DNA of 64,000 nucleotides, taken from CBDBJR01 sp965206445. Lineage in GTDB: Bacteria; Pseudomonadota; Gammaproteobacteria; Arenicellales; Poriferihabitantaceae. Below, piece after piece: positions 8,611 to 16,772 of this stretch (position 1 is its first letter; every line of letters starts with the position of its first letter). The stretch spans positions 3,038,001 through 3,102,000 of the forward strand of contig CBDBJR010000002.1 in the NCBI GenBank assembly GCA_965206445.1. The letters run 5' to 3'. The notes beneath the pieces are model-generated. The model saw only the letters and a list, made by a program, of their open reading frames with translations. It was not told where the DNA came from and made no database searches. Made by a program: the position numbers and the translations under genes.

Positions 8611-9255
8611 GTGAAACGCCACGGACAAGTCAGAATTATCGCCGGCCAATGGCGCAGTCGATTATTGGCCTTCCCGCTGACCGACGGCCTGCGCCCGTCG
8701 CCGGACGCGGTGCGCGAAACGCTGTTTAACTGGCTGCAAGCGGAGATTGCCGGCCGCCATTGCCTCGACCTGTTTGCCGGCAGCGGCGCGCTGGGGTTTG
8801 AAGCCGTGTCCAGAGCGGCCGAGCGGGTCGATATGGTCGAATCCGAGCCGGCGGCGGTGCGGGCGCTGCTGAAAAACCGCGCTGCGCTGGGGGCCGAGCG
8901 GCAGGTGTGTGTGCATGCCCTGCCGGCGCAGCAGTTTCTCGCACAATGCCGGCGGCGCTATGATCTGGTCTTTCTCGACCCGCCATTCGACGGGCCGTTG
9001 CTACAGCTGGCCTGTTATCGTCTGCACCGCCACCGTCTGCTGGAGTCGGCGGCAATGGTGTATATCGAGTCGCCTCGGCCGGTATCCGGCTTGCCACTGA
9101 TGCCCGGCTGGCGCGTCATTCGGCAGAAACAAGTCGGGCGCGTGACGGCCTCGTTGATTGATACGCAACCGCCGCCGGATGGATGCGCGGCGGTGGAGCA
9201 GTCAAGTGCGCCCCCGGCCTTGCTCTCCCCTGACAAGGGGGGTTGGGGGGGTTAA
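8611..9255 (+). CDS. rsmD: 16S rRNA (guanine966-N2)-methyltransferase RsmD
   Basis: SAM-dependent N2-methylation of G966 in 16S rRNA. The RIIAGQWR start, RPSPDAVRETLFNWL, LDLFAGSGALGFEA (SAM motif I) and the catalytic FLDPPF are all present. It initiates at GTG 8611; an ATG two bases upstream runs straight into a stop. At 214 aa it is longer than usual, because the last ~20 residues are read through a CCCC-TGACAA-GGGG repeat-like sequence (9221-9250) giving a SPDKGGWGG tail. The catalytic fold appears complete before that tail. It lies upstream of coaD, as in many gammaproteobacteria. Confidence 0.9.
   Translation: MKRHGQVRIIAGQWRSRLLAFPLTDGLRPSPDAVRETLFNWLQAEIAGRHCLDLFAGSGALGFEAVSRAAERVDMVESEPAAVRALLKNRAALGAERQVCVHALPAQQFLAQCRRRYDLVFLDPPFDGPLLQLACYRLHRHRLLESAAMVYIESPRPVSGLPLMPGWRVIRQKQVGRVTASLIDTQPPPDGCAAVEQSSAPPALLSPDKGGWGG
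9221..9250. repeat. GC-rich palindromic element (CCCC-TGACAA-GGGG type) in the rsmD 3' end
   Basis: CCCCTGACAAGGGG at 9227-9240 is a short inverted repeat followed by a G-tract (GGTTGGGGGG). From memory, similar CCC-TTGACAA-GGG sequences recur as dispersed intergenic elements in several bacteria. Here it supplies the end of rsmD, including the GGWGG codons. Confidence 0.5.
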
Positions 9256-9386
9256 AATCCTCAAACCCGCGCTCCGTTTCGATCAGCGGGTGGACGCCGC
9301 CGCCGGTTTACTTTACGCTATCGGCGTCGGGCGGTTTTCCGGCCGGCGGACGGATTTTTATCGATCACCTCTCAGGTGCCATCACC

Positions 9387-9869
9387 ATGAATAAAGTTGC
9401 GGTTTATCCGGGCACATTCGACCCGATCACCAACGGCCATATCGATCTGCTGCTGCGCACCGTCCGACTGTTTGACCGGGTGCTGCTGGCGGTGGCCGAT
9501 AGCCCGGATAAAAAACCGCTGTTTTCCCTTGCCGAGCGCACCCGGCTGGCGACAACGGTGCTGGCCGGGGTCGAGCACGTCGAGGTGGTCGCCTTCTCCG
9601 GGCTGCTGATTGATTTTGCCAAACAGGCCAATGCGGCGGTCATCCTGCGCGGTTTGCGCGCGGTGTCCGACTTTGAATACGAGTTTCAATTGGCGTCGAT
9701 GAACCGGCGGCTGAACCCGGATATCGAAACCATTTTCCTCACGCCGTGCGAGCACTTTACGTTTGTTTCGGCCTCGCTGGTGAAAGAAATCGCACGCTAT
9801 GGCGGCCAGGTCGGTGAATTCGTCAAGCCGGCGGTGGCGCAGGCGTTGCAGGACAAGCTCCGCAGCTAG
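9387..9869 (+). CDS. coaD: Phosphopantetheine adenylyltransferase
   Basis: Penultimate step of coenzyme A synthesis, ATP plus 4'-phosphopantetheine giving dephospho-CoA; 160 aa, normal length. Nucleotidyltransferase signature: YPGTFDPITNGHID with Thr10 and His18; AVILRGLRAVSDFEYE and the C-terminal VSASLVKEIA segment are also present. Start ATG 9387 is chosen because the family begins MxxxAVYPGTFDP; the open frame upstream overlaps the rsmD end. The last gene of CoA synthesis, coaE, is in this window at 20892. A strong hairpin follows its stop. Confidence 0.95.
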   Translation: MNKVAVYPGTFDPITNGHIDLLLRTVRLFDRVLLAVADSPDKKPLFSLAERTRLATTVLAGVEHVEVVAFSGLLIDFAKQANAAVILRGLRAVSDFEYEFQLASMNRRLNPDIETIFLTPCEHFTFVSASLVKEIARYGGQVGEFVKPAVAQALQDKLRS

Positions 9870-9873
9870 TCAA

Positions 9874-9901
9874 AACCCGGCCGGGTTACACTGGCCGGGT
9901 T
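9874..9901 (+). terminator. 9-bp perfect hairpin after coaD
   Basis: AACCCGGCC at 9874-9882 pairs perfectly with GGCCGGGTT at 9893-9901 around a 10-base loop, four bases after the coaD stop. There is no U-run, so it may slow or protect rather than terminate transcription. It abuts the tandem repeat before fdx. Confidence 0.4.
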
Positions 9902-9956
9902 ACGATAGCCGCTTTACGATAGCGTTGATACGATGGCGTTGATACGATGGCGTTGA
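9901..9956. repeat. 14-bp tandem repeat spanning the ferredoxin start codon
   Basis: Four consecutive 14-base units: TACGATAGCCGCTT (9901, degenerate), TACGATAGCGTTGA (9915), TACGATGGCGTTGA (9929) and an identical copy at 9943. The last copy contains the ATG and first codons of fdx. The previous copy holds the same ATGGCGTTGAT in another frame, which would read MALIRWR and stop at 9954-9956. Confidence 0.88.
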
Positions 9957-10213
9957 TAATTACCGATGAATGCATCAATTGTGATGTCTGTGAGCCCGAG
10001 TGCCCGAACGACGCCATCTCGCAGGGGGAGGAAATCTATGTCATCGACTGGCGCCTGTGCACCGAGTGCGTCGGCCACTTTGCCACCAGTCAATGCGTTG
10101 AGGTCTGCCCGGTGGATTGCATCCCGATCGACCCCGAACACCACGAAAGCAACGCCCGGCTCAGGCAGAAATATGATCACCTGATGCAGTCAAAAAATAC
10201 GGCGGTGACCTGA
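9947..10213 (+). CDS. 2[4Fe-4S] ferredoxin, YfhL-like
   Basis: 88 aa low-potential electron carrier. First cluster ligands C9, C12, C15 (CINCDVC) with C19; second cluster C38 and C41, then C50, C54 and C58. The extended spacing CTECVGHFATSQC is the YfhL/Alv-type insertion, with a charged C-terminal helix. Ferredoxins of this type commonly follow coaD in gammaproteobacteria. Start ATG 9947 lies inside a 14-bp tandem repeat and has no recognisable ribosome-binding site; the preceding repeat offers an out-of-frame start 14 bases earlier. It converges with murA. Confidence 0.9.
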   Translation: MALIITDECINCDVCEPECPNDAISQGEEIYVIDWRLCTECVGHFATSQCVEVCPVDCIPIDPEHHESNARLRQKYDHLMQSKNTAVT

Positions 10214-10283
10214 GCGCGACCGGGCGGCACACGCAGCCGGCGCATTGCTCGAACGGTCGGTGGTGGCGTTTGGGCGCGCGGCG

Positions 10284-11567
10284 TCAGGCGTTCAAATAGC
10301 TCAGGTTATTTCCGGGGACGCGCCGGATGGTGGCGCCGATTTGCGATAGCTTCTCTTCGATGCAATCATAGCCGCGGTCAATGTGGTAGATGCGGTCGAT
10401 CAGGGTTTCGCCCTGCGCAATCAGGCTGGCCAGCACCAGGCAGGCCGAGGCGCGCAGGTCGGTCGCCATGACCGGCGCGGCATACAGCCGCTCGACCCCG
10501 CGCACGACTGCCGTATTGCCGTCCAGTTCAATGTCGGCACCCATGCGCCGCAGTTCGTGGATGTGCATAAACCGGTTTTCGAATACCGTCTCGACCACCG
10601 TGGCGGTGCCCTCGGCGACGCTGTTGAGCAGCACAAACTGCGCCTGCATGTCGGTCGGGAAGGCGGGGTAGGGCGCGGTGCGGATGTTGACCGACTTGAG
10701 CCGGCCGGGCGGTGCCTTCAGGGTAATCCAGCTATCGCCGACGGCGATCTCGGCGCCGGCTTCGCGCAGCTTGTCGAGTACCGATTCGAGCTGCCCCGGG
10801 ATCACGTCTTTGAGTTTGATTTCACCGCCGGAGACCGCGGCGGCGACCAGAAAAGTGCCCGCTTCAATCCGGTCGGGGATCACGCGGTGGTGCGCGCCGC
10901 CCAGTTTTTCGACCCCATGAATGATAATCTGATCGCTGCCGGCGCCGGTAATATTGGCCCCCATCGCATTCAGACAGGCGGCCAGGTCGGACACTTCCGG
11001 TTCGCGCGCGGCATTTTTAATCACCGTCCGGCCCTGCGCCAGCGTCGCGGCCATCATGATATTTTCGGTGCCGGTGACCGAGATCAAATCCATGAAGATG
11101 TCCGCTCCTTTGAGTTGATCGGCCTCGACCTTGATGTAGCCGCCTTCGATCACGACCCGCGCGCCCAGTGCTTCCAGGCCCTTGATGTGCAGGTTGATTG
11201 GCCGCGAGCCAATCGCACACCCGCCGGGCAGGGAAACCTCGGCCCGCCCAAACCGGGCCACCAGCGGCCCCAGCACCAGAATCGACGCGCGCATCGTTTT
11301 GACCAGATCGTAGGGGGCGACGAGGCTGGTTACTTCCGAGGCATCAACCTCGACCGTGAGCTTTTCATCGACCTGTAATTTAACCCCGATTTGACCGAGC
11401 AGTTCGAGCGTGGTGGTGATGTCGTTTAGATGCGGTATGTTGCTGATCAGCAGCGGCTGGTCGGTCAATAATGCCGCGATCATCAGCGGCAATGAGGCAT
11501 TTTTTGCGCCGGAGATGCGCACCTCGCCGCGCAGCGGGCCGCCGCCGGTGGTAATCAATTTGTCCAT
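10284..11567 (-). CDS. murA: UDP-N-acetylglucosamine 1-carboxyvinyltransferase MurA
   Basis: First committed step of peptidoglycan synthesis: enolpyruvyl transfer from PEP to UDP-GlcNAc in the cytoplasm; 427 aa. The catalytic, fosfomycin-reactive cysteine is C117 in LPGGCAIGSRPINLH, so a Cys-type rather than Asp-type (resistant) enzyme is expected. LITTGGGPLRGEVRISGAKN at the N terminus and FPTDMQAQF are further landmarks. It begins 23 bases after the Rieske gene and is on the same strand, so it may be co-transcribed from the SUF operon. Confidence 0.96.
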   Translation of the reverse strand: MDKLITTGGGPLRGEVRISGAKNASLPLMIAALLTDQPLLISNIPHLNDITTTLELLGQIGVKLQVDEKLTVEVDASEVTSLVAPYDLVKTMRASILVLGPLVARFGRAEVSLPGGCAIGSRPINLHIKGLEALGARVVIEGGYIKVEADQLKGADIFMDLISVTGTENIMMAATLAQGRTVIKNAAREPEVSDLAACLNAMGANITGAGSDQIIIHGVEKLGGAHHRVIPDRIEAGTFLVAAAVSGGEIKLKDVIPGQLESVLDKLREAGAEIAVGDSWITLKAPPGRLKSVNIRTAPYPAFPTDMQAQFVLLNSVAEGTATVVETVFENRFMHIHELRRMGADIELDGNTAVVRGVERLYAAPVMATDLRASACLVLASLIAQGETLIDRIYHIDRGYDCIEEKLSQIGATIRRVPGNNLSYLNA

Positions 11568-11590
11568 GCCGTTATATCGCCGCCGCCGGG

Positions 11591-11923
11591 CTAATCCCAG
11601 CGGTGGTCACGCACCTGCACCACGCTGTCCACGACCCGCACCGGGAAGGTTTCCACCGCTTCGTAGGCCGGCGGCGCAGTCACCTCGCCGGTCTTGAGGC
11701 TGAAGCGCGCGCCGTGTCGGGGGCATTCGATTTGGTCGCCAATGATGCAGCCGCCGGCGATCTCGCTGCCGTCATGGGTGCAGACGTCTTCGATCGCATA
11801 GAACTGCCCATCCAGATTGAACAGCGCAATCATCGTGCCGTCGAGCTCGATAACCGCGTGCCCGCCGGGCGCCAGATCGGCCACCGCCACCGCGTTAATC
11901 CAGTCGTTCACATTCGCCCCCAT
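11591..11923 (-). CDS. Non-haem Rieske [2Fe-2S] ferredoxin associated with the SUF operon
   Basis: 110 aa small soluble Rieske protein. Cluster ligands are seen in CTHDG (C-x-H) and CPRHGA (C-x2-H), separated by about 16 residues, as in biphenyl-dioxygenase-type ferredoxins and NirD-like proteins. Start ATG 11923 (MGANVND) is preferred; the frame stays open upstream but that part reads through a 16-bp tandem repeat. It lies between sufT and murA on the same strand, a placement that suggests an electron-transfer role with Fe-S assembly or a client. The partner reductase is unknown. Confidence 0.83.
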   Translation of the reverse strand: MGANVNDWINAVAVADLAPGGHAVIELDGTMIALFNLDGQFYAIEDVCTHDGSEIAGGCIIGDQIECPRHGARFSLKTGEVTAPPAYEAVETFPVRVVDSVVQVRDHRWD

Positions 11924-11932
11924 TATCGGTAT

Positions 11933-11980
11933 CGCACCGTCGCATTTGCGCACCGTCGCATTTGCGCACCGTCGTGGTAT
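11933..11980. repeat. 16-bp tandem repeat, about 2.7 copies, upstream of the Rieske gene
   Basis: CGCACCGTCGCATTTG occurs at 11933-11948 and 11949-11964, and a third copy starts at 11965 and diverges after CGCACCGTCG. On the coding strand it lies ten bases ahead of the Rieske start codon and 24 bases after the sufT stop. Confidence 0.85.
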
Positions 11981-12004
11981 GGGCGCACGACCGGTCGATT
12001 GCGG

Positions 12005-12463
12005 CTAGATCAAGCCCAGCTCCAACCGCGCCGCTTCGTTGATCAGCGCCTGATTCCAGGGCGGCTCCCAGACCAGCTCGACCACGGCATCCGCGATCCC
12101 CGGCACCAGCTTTACCGTGGCCTCGACCATGCCGGGGAAGGTTTGCGCCACCGGACAGCCCGGCGCGGTCAGGGTCATATCGATCTCGGCAAAGCATCCC
12201 GGTTTGATCTCCACACGGTAAATCAGCCCCAAATCGTAGATATTGACCGGAATTTCCGGGTCATATACCGTCTTCAGTGCCTCGACCACCCGCTCGACCA
12301 GCTCGTCGTCGGACGGCGCGTCGCCGCCGGTTCGATCGACTACATCGCGGTCCAGCTCGACCGGCTCCGGGAAATGGCCGTCCATCATCTGCTGCACCAG
12401 CTCGTCTTTGCTGAGGCCGGTCTGTGCTTTGCCCGCATCCGGCTCAAAATTCACTCTTTTCAT
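12005..12463 (-). CDS. sufT: SUF-associated MIP18/DUF59 protein (SufT-like)
   Basis: 152 aa Fe-S cluster maturation/carrier protein. The MIP18 domain is seen from about residue 57: LVERVVEALKTVYDPEIPVNIYDLGLIY, then MTLTAPGCPV with the conserved cysteine and VELVWEPPWN. The ~50-residue N-terminal extension (KRVNFEPDAGKAQ...) is typical of SufT fused leader sequences in gammaproteobacterial SUF operons. It is located directly after sufD, where sufS usually separates them in related operons. Cytoplasmic; probable role in delivering clusters to target enzymes. Confidence 0.85.
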   Translation of the reverse strand: MKRVNFEPDAGKAQTGLSKDELVQQMMDGHFPEPVELDRDVVDRTGGDAPSDDELVERVVEALKTVYDPEIPVNIYDLGLIYRVEIKPGCFAEIDMTLTAPGCPVAQTFPGMVEATVKLVPGIADAVVELVWEPPWNQALINEAARLELGLI

Positions 12464-12489
12464 CTCATCCTCCGATTCAATAGAAAGCG

Positions 12490-13827
12490 CTATTCGACCG
12501 CCGCCGGCTGCTCGACCGGGGTCAGGCGCGCGGCCAGTATGTGCTCCATTGCCGCCCGTAGCGGCTGAATATCGACCTCGGCCAGCACATCGTTAACGAA
12601 CGCAAAGGTCAGCAAGGCGCGCGCCTGCTGCTGTTCGAGCCCGCGGCTGCGCAAATAAAACAACGCATCGGCGTCGAGCTGACCCACGGTCGCACCATGG
12701 GCGCATTTGACCTCGTCGGCGTAAATTTCCAACTGCGGCTTGGTATCGATTTCCGCCTCGCGCGACAACAGCAGCGTATTGTTGGCCTGGGTTGCATCGG
12801 TCGCCCACGCCCCCGGCGAAACCGTGATCCGGCCATGGAAAACCGCGCGCGCGCGCCGGTCGAGCACGCCTTTATACAGCTCGCGGCTGGTGCAGTTATC
12901 GACCGCATGCAGCAGGGTTGTGTGATTGTCCACGTGCTGCCGCCCGCTCAGGCCGTACAGCCCCAGCAGATCGCAATGCGCTCCCGGCTCGAGCAACTCC
13001 ACCCGCACCTGATTGCGTATCAGCGCCCCGCCGGTGGTCAGGGTGCGGCAACTGAAGCGGCTGTTGGCGTGCAGCCGGGCGGTCAGCTCGGACACCTGAT
13101 AGGCGTGCTCGCTCGGGGTTTGCACGACATAGTAGTCCAGCTGCGCATGCTTGCCCACGGTCACTGCGGTGGCGCTATTGGTCAAGGTGGCCGCATCGGT
13201 CGAAGAAACATAGCGCTCGATGATCTCGAGCCGCGAATCGGCGCCGGCATCCACCAGAATCAGCGGCTGCGAGGCGGTTCTTTGGTCGCCGGCGACGTGC
13301 AGGATTTGTATCGGCCGGCGCAGCGCCGCGCCCGGTTTGCTGCTGATCACGACGCCGTCGCGCAGGAACGCCCGATGCAGCGCACTGAAACCGTTGTGCC
13401 GTTTGGCCTCGAACCGGCCCAGGCCGGCTTTGACCTGCTCCGGCCGGGTGCGCAAACACGCTTCCAGGCCGAGCACCTCGACCCCGTCGGCGGGGTCGAA
13501 GGCAGACGACAGGTCGGGGGCAAACACCCCGTTCATCAATACCACCAGCAAGCCGTCATAGTCGTCGATTGCCAGCGCGCGCAACTGCGCCGGCGTGAGG
13601 CGCCAGCGGTGGTCGGTTTGCGCGGGCAGCGAGAAATATTTGCCGGTAATCGGCCGCACTTCGGTATAGCGCCAATCTTCATCCCGGACACTGGGAAAGC
13701 CGATGCGCCCGAACAGCTCGATGCCCTCCCGGCGCAGCTGCCGCAGCCATGCCTGTTCGGCGCCGGGCAGGCTGCCCTGCTGCGCCCGGTATTGATCGAC
13801 AAAATTGTCCACCGCCATATCCGTCAT
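12490..13827 (-). CDS. sufD: Fe-S cluster assembly protein SufD
   Basis: 445 aa. It partners SufB and SufC in the SufBC2D scaffold on which clusters are built. Beta-helix core with LLSREAEIDTKPQLEIYADEVKCAHGATVGQLD near residues 345-380; this includes the conserved C and H at the SufB-SufD interface. The start MTDMAVDN at 13827 is chosen because it follows the sufC stop (13832) by four bases; a longer frame exists only as an antiphase read of sufC. The spacing shows tight coupling with sufC. Confidence 0.93.
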   Translation of the reverse strand: MTDMAVDNFVDQYRAQQGSLPGAEQAWLRQLRREGIELFGRIGFPSVRDEDWRYTEVRPITGKYFSLPAQTDHRWRLTPAQLRALAIDDYDGLLVVLMNGVFAPDLSSAFDPADGVEVLGLEACLRTRPEQVKAGLGRFEAKRHNGFSALHRAFLRDGVVISSKPGAALRRPIQILHVAGDQRTASQPLILVDAGADSRLEIIERYVSSTDAATLTNSATAVTVGKHAQLDYYVVQTPSEHAYQVSELTARLHANSRFSCRTLTTGGALIRNQVRVELLEPGAHCDLLGLYGLSGRQHVDNHTTLLHAVDNCTSRELYKGVLDRRARAVFHGRITVSPGAWATDATQANNTLLLSREAEIDTKPQLEIYADEVKCAHGATVGQLDADALFYLRSRGLEQQQARALLTFAFVNDVLAEVDIQPLRAAMEHILAARLTPVEQPAAVE

Positions 13828-13831
13828 CCGA

Positions 13832-14584
13832 TCAGGCCGCCGATTGCTGTTCAGTCCAGCCGTAGCCGTTGCGTTCCAGCTCGAGCGCCAGCGACTTGTC
13901 GCCGGAGCGAACAATCCGGCCGCCGGCCAGCACGTGCACATAGTCCGGGACGATATAGTCGAGCAAGCGCTGGTAATGCGTCACCACCAGCATCGTCCGC
14001 GACGCGCTGCGCAGCGCATTGACGCCCTGCGCAATGATTTTCAGCGCATCGATATCGAGGCCGGAGTCGGTCTCATCGAGGATGCTCAAATGCGGTTCGA
14101 GCAGCGTCATCTGTAAAATCTCATTGCGTTTTTTCTCGCCGCCGGAAAACCCCTGATTAACCGAGCGGTATAAAAACTCCTGCTTTACCTCCACCTCCGC
14201 GGCCTTTTGCTTGATCAGTTTGAGGAACGCGCTGGCGTTTAATTCTTCTTCCCCACGGTGCCGGCGCACCGCATTGACGGACGCTTTCAACAAATACAGA
14301 TTGGTCACCCCGGGGATTTCGACCGGATACTGAAACGCCAGAAACAGCCCCTCGCGGGCGCGCATTTCCGGCTCCATTTGCAGCAGATCCTGGTCGCGAT
14401 AGACGACGCTGCCCTGCGTGACCACATAGCTGTCACGGCCGGCCAGTACGCCGGCCAGTGTGCTCTTGCCGGAGCCGTTTGGCCCCATGATGGCGTGCAC
14501 CTCACCGGCGCCCGCCTCGAGGTTGATGCCGTTGAGTATGGCTTTGCCATCCACACTGACATGCAGGTCTTTGACACAAAGCAT
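13832..14584 (-). CDS. sufC: Fe-S cluster assembly ATPase SufC
   Basis: 250 aa ABC-type ATPase of the SufBC2D complex. GPNGSGKST Walker A, a FSGGEKKRNEILQM signature (the SufC hallmark), ILDETDSGLDIDALK Walker B, and VTHYQRLLDY with the switch histidine. Start ATG 14584 (MLCVKDLHV) has AGGA nine bases upstream. About 110 bases separate it from sufB, a larger gap than elsewhere in the operon and without a clear promoter. Confidence 0.95.
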   Translation of the reverse strand: MLCVKDLHVSVDGKAILNGINLEAGAGEVHAIMGPNGSGKSTLAGVLAGRDSYVVTQGSVVYRDQDLLQMEPEMRAREGLFLAFQYPVEIPGVTNLYLLKASVNAVRRHRGEEELNASAFLKLIKQKAAEVEVKQEFLYRSVNQGFSGGEKKRNEILQMTLLEPHLSILDETDSGLDIDALKIIAQGVNALRSASRTMLVVTHYQRLLDYIVPDYVHVLAGGRIVRSGDKSLALELERNGYGWTEQQSAA

Positions 14585-14693
14585 GATGATGTCCTGAAAA
14601 AATAAACCCGATATTGAATGAATTACATTAACCGGCCTGACGCCGGCCTGAGCTGGCCTGACATAGCGATAAAACCGCGACGGCCGGCCCGAT

Positions 14694-16145
14694 TTACCCC
14701 ACCGACCCTTCCAGGCTGATGCCCAGCAGCTTTTGCGCTTCCACGGCAAACTCCATCGGCAGCTCCTTGAAAACGGCCTTACAAAACCCGTTTACAATCA
14801 TGGAAACCGCATCTTCTTCGGACAGGCCGCGCTGACGGCAGTAAAACAGCTGGTCTTCGCCAATCCGCGACGTGGTTGCTTCATGCTCGACCACGGCGGT
14901 CGGGTTCTTGACTTCCATATACGGAAACGTATGCGCACCGCATTGGTCGCCGATCAGCAACGAGTCGCATTGCGAATAGTTGCGCGCCTGCTCCGCGCCT
15001 TTGGTCATTTTGACCAGGCCGCGGTAGGCGTTTTGCCCTTTGCCGGCGGATATGCCCTTTGAAATAATGGTACTGCGCGAGTTTTTGCCGATGTGCACCA
15101 TTTTGGTGCCGGTATCGGCCTGCTGGTAATGGTTGGTCAGGGCGACGGAATAGAATTCACCGATGGAGTTGTCGCCTTGCAGCAGCACACTGGGGTATTT
15201 CCACGTAATCGCCGACCCGGTTTCAACCTGCGTCCAGGAAATCTTCGCCGCCTCGCCCTGACAGAGGCCGCGTTTGGTCACGAAGTTATAGATGCCGCCC
15301 TTGCCGTTCTCATCCCCCGGATACCAGTTTTGCACGGTTGAATACTTGATCTCGGCGCGCCGCATCGCTACCAGCTCAACCACCGCCGCGTGCAGTTGGT
15401 TCTCGTCCCGCATCGGTGCGGTGCAGCCTTCCAGATAGCTGACATGGCTCTCTTCATCGGCCACGATCAACGTGCGCTCAAACTGCCCGGTATTCATCGC
15501 GTTGATGCGAAAATAAGTGGACAGCTCCATCGGGCAGCGTACGCCTTTGGGTATGTACACGAATGAGCCGTCGCTGAATACGGCCGAATTGAGCGCCGCA
15601 TAGTAGTTGTCGCCCGGTGGCACCACCGTACCGAGGTAGCGCTTCACCAGCTCGGGGTGCTGCTGCAACGCCTCCGAGATGGGGCAAAAAATGACCCCGG
15701 CTTCGGCCAGCGTATGCTTGAACGTGGTGGCCACGGACACGCTGTCAAACACCGCATCGACCGCGACCCTGACCCCCGCCAGGGATTTTTGCTCATCCAG
15801 CGGGATGCCCAGTTTGGCGTAGGTTTCCAGCAGTTTCGGGTCAACCTGATCGAGGCTGTCGAGCAGCGGTTTTTGTTTCGGCGATGCGTAGTAGCTCAGG
15901 GCCTGAAAATCGATCGGTGGGTGGTGCAGATGCGCCCATTTGGGGGTTTCCATTTTCAGCCAGGCCCGATACGCCTGCAACCGCCAGTCGAGCATGAACC
16001 CGGGCTCATTTTTCTTCTCGGAGATGGCGTGAATCACGTCTTCATTCAACCCGGGCGGCAGCGTATCGGTATCGATATCGGTAACGAAACCCGCCTTGTA
16101 TTCCCGCTGCATCAGCGAGGTCAGATATTTATTGGTATCGGCCAT
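14694..16145 (-). CDS. sufB: Fe-S cluster assembly protein SufB
   Basis: 483 aa scaffold component. SufB-type motifs: YIPKGVRCPMELSTYFRIN, ILVADEESHVSYLEGCTAP, the CDSLLIGDQCGAHTFPY region containing the catalytic core cysteine, and EHEATTSRIGEDQLFYC at the end. Full length with an unambiguous ATG. It is the first structural gene after iscR, 48 bases away. Cytoplasmic complex with SufC and SufD. Confidence 0.96.
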   Translation of the reverse strand: MADTNKYLTSLMQREYKAGFVTDIDTDTLPPGLNEDVIHAISEKKNEPGFMLDWRLQAYRAWLKMETPKWAHLHHPPIDFQALSYYASPKQKPLLDSLDQVDPKLLETYAKLGIPLDEQKSLAGVRVAVDAVFDSVSVATTFKHTLAEAGVIFCPISEALQQHPELVKRYLGTVVPPGDNYYAALNSAVFSDGSFVYIPKGVRCPMELSTYFRINAMNTGQFERTLIVADEESHVSYLEGCTAPMRDENQLHAAVVELVAMRRAEIKYSTVQNWYPGDENGKGGIYNFVTKRGLCQGEAAKISWTQVETGSAITWKYPSVLLQGDNSIGEFYSVALTNHYQQADTGTKMVHIGKNSRSTIISKGISAGKGQNAYRGLVKMTKGAEQARNYSQCDSLLIGDQCGAHTFPYMEVKNPTAVVEHEATTSRIGEDQLFYCRQRGLSEEDAVSMIVNGFCKAVFKELPMEFAVEAQKLLGISLEGSVG

Positions 16146-16193
16146 AATAGAGAGTTGCCTGAGAATAAAATTGTGCGATAAATTGAAAATCGG

Positions 16194-16697
16194 TCACTCG
16201 TTCGGCGAGCGCGTTTCGGCTATGCGGGGCAGCGCCACCTTGTATCCATCCACCCGGCCATCCACTCTGGCGACCGGCCCGCTTTTCTCTGCCGGTTGGC
16301 CGTAGTGCAGCAGTTGATCCAGATGAATTTCAGACAGAAACGTGTATAGTTGATCGCTCAACGCCCGCCACAGGTCATGCGACAGGCAACGCTCACCGGC
16401 ATTGCAGTTCTCCAGACCGTCGCAGGCGGTGATATCCAGCGGTTCATCGACCGCAACGATGATATCTGCGACCGTAATCGCCCCTGCGCTGCGGCTCAAA
16501 ACGTAGCCGCCGCCGGGGCCGCGAGCGCCTTTGACCAGATTGCTTTTGCGCAGCTTGGCAAATAATTGCTCCAGATAAGGCAGCGAAATACGCTGATTGT
16601 CTGATATACTGCGCAAAGTCACCGGCCGGGCAACCTGATGCATTGCCAGATCGATCATTGCAGTAACGGCGTAACGCCCTTTCGTGCTCAGTCTCAT
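16194..16697 (-). CDS. iscR: Rrf2-family Fe-S-sensing regulator, IscR type
   Basis: 167 aa winged-helix repressor. It starts MRLSTKGRYAVTAM; the HTH covers the first ~60 residues (ISLPYLEQLFAKLRKSNLV). The cluster-ligand cysteines are C92, C98 and C104 (C-x5-C-x5-C), the same positions and spacing as E. coli IscR, so holo/apo switching is expected. Start ATG 16697 is used; the longer frame (to 16763) reads through the leader. It is the first gene of the SUF operon, and an IscR-type operator covers its promoter, so it probably represses itself when clusters are sufficient. Confidence 0.92.
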   Translation of the reverse strand: MRLSTKGRYAVTAMIDLAMHQVARPVTLRSISDNQRISLPYLEQLFAKLRKSNLVKGARGPGGGYVLSRSAGAITVADIIVAVDEPLDITACDGLENCNAGERCLSHDLWRALSDQLYTFLSEIHLDQLLHYGQPAEKSGPVARVDGRVDGYKVALPRIAETRSPNE

Positions 16698-16772
16698 GCG
16701 GCATTGAGTTGTGGTGTCGATACACTGGCCAGAGCAGACCGTCAACCCGCTGCGGTTCAGCATTGGCCCGGA

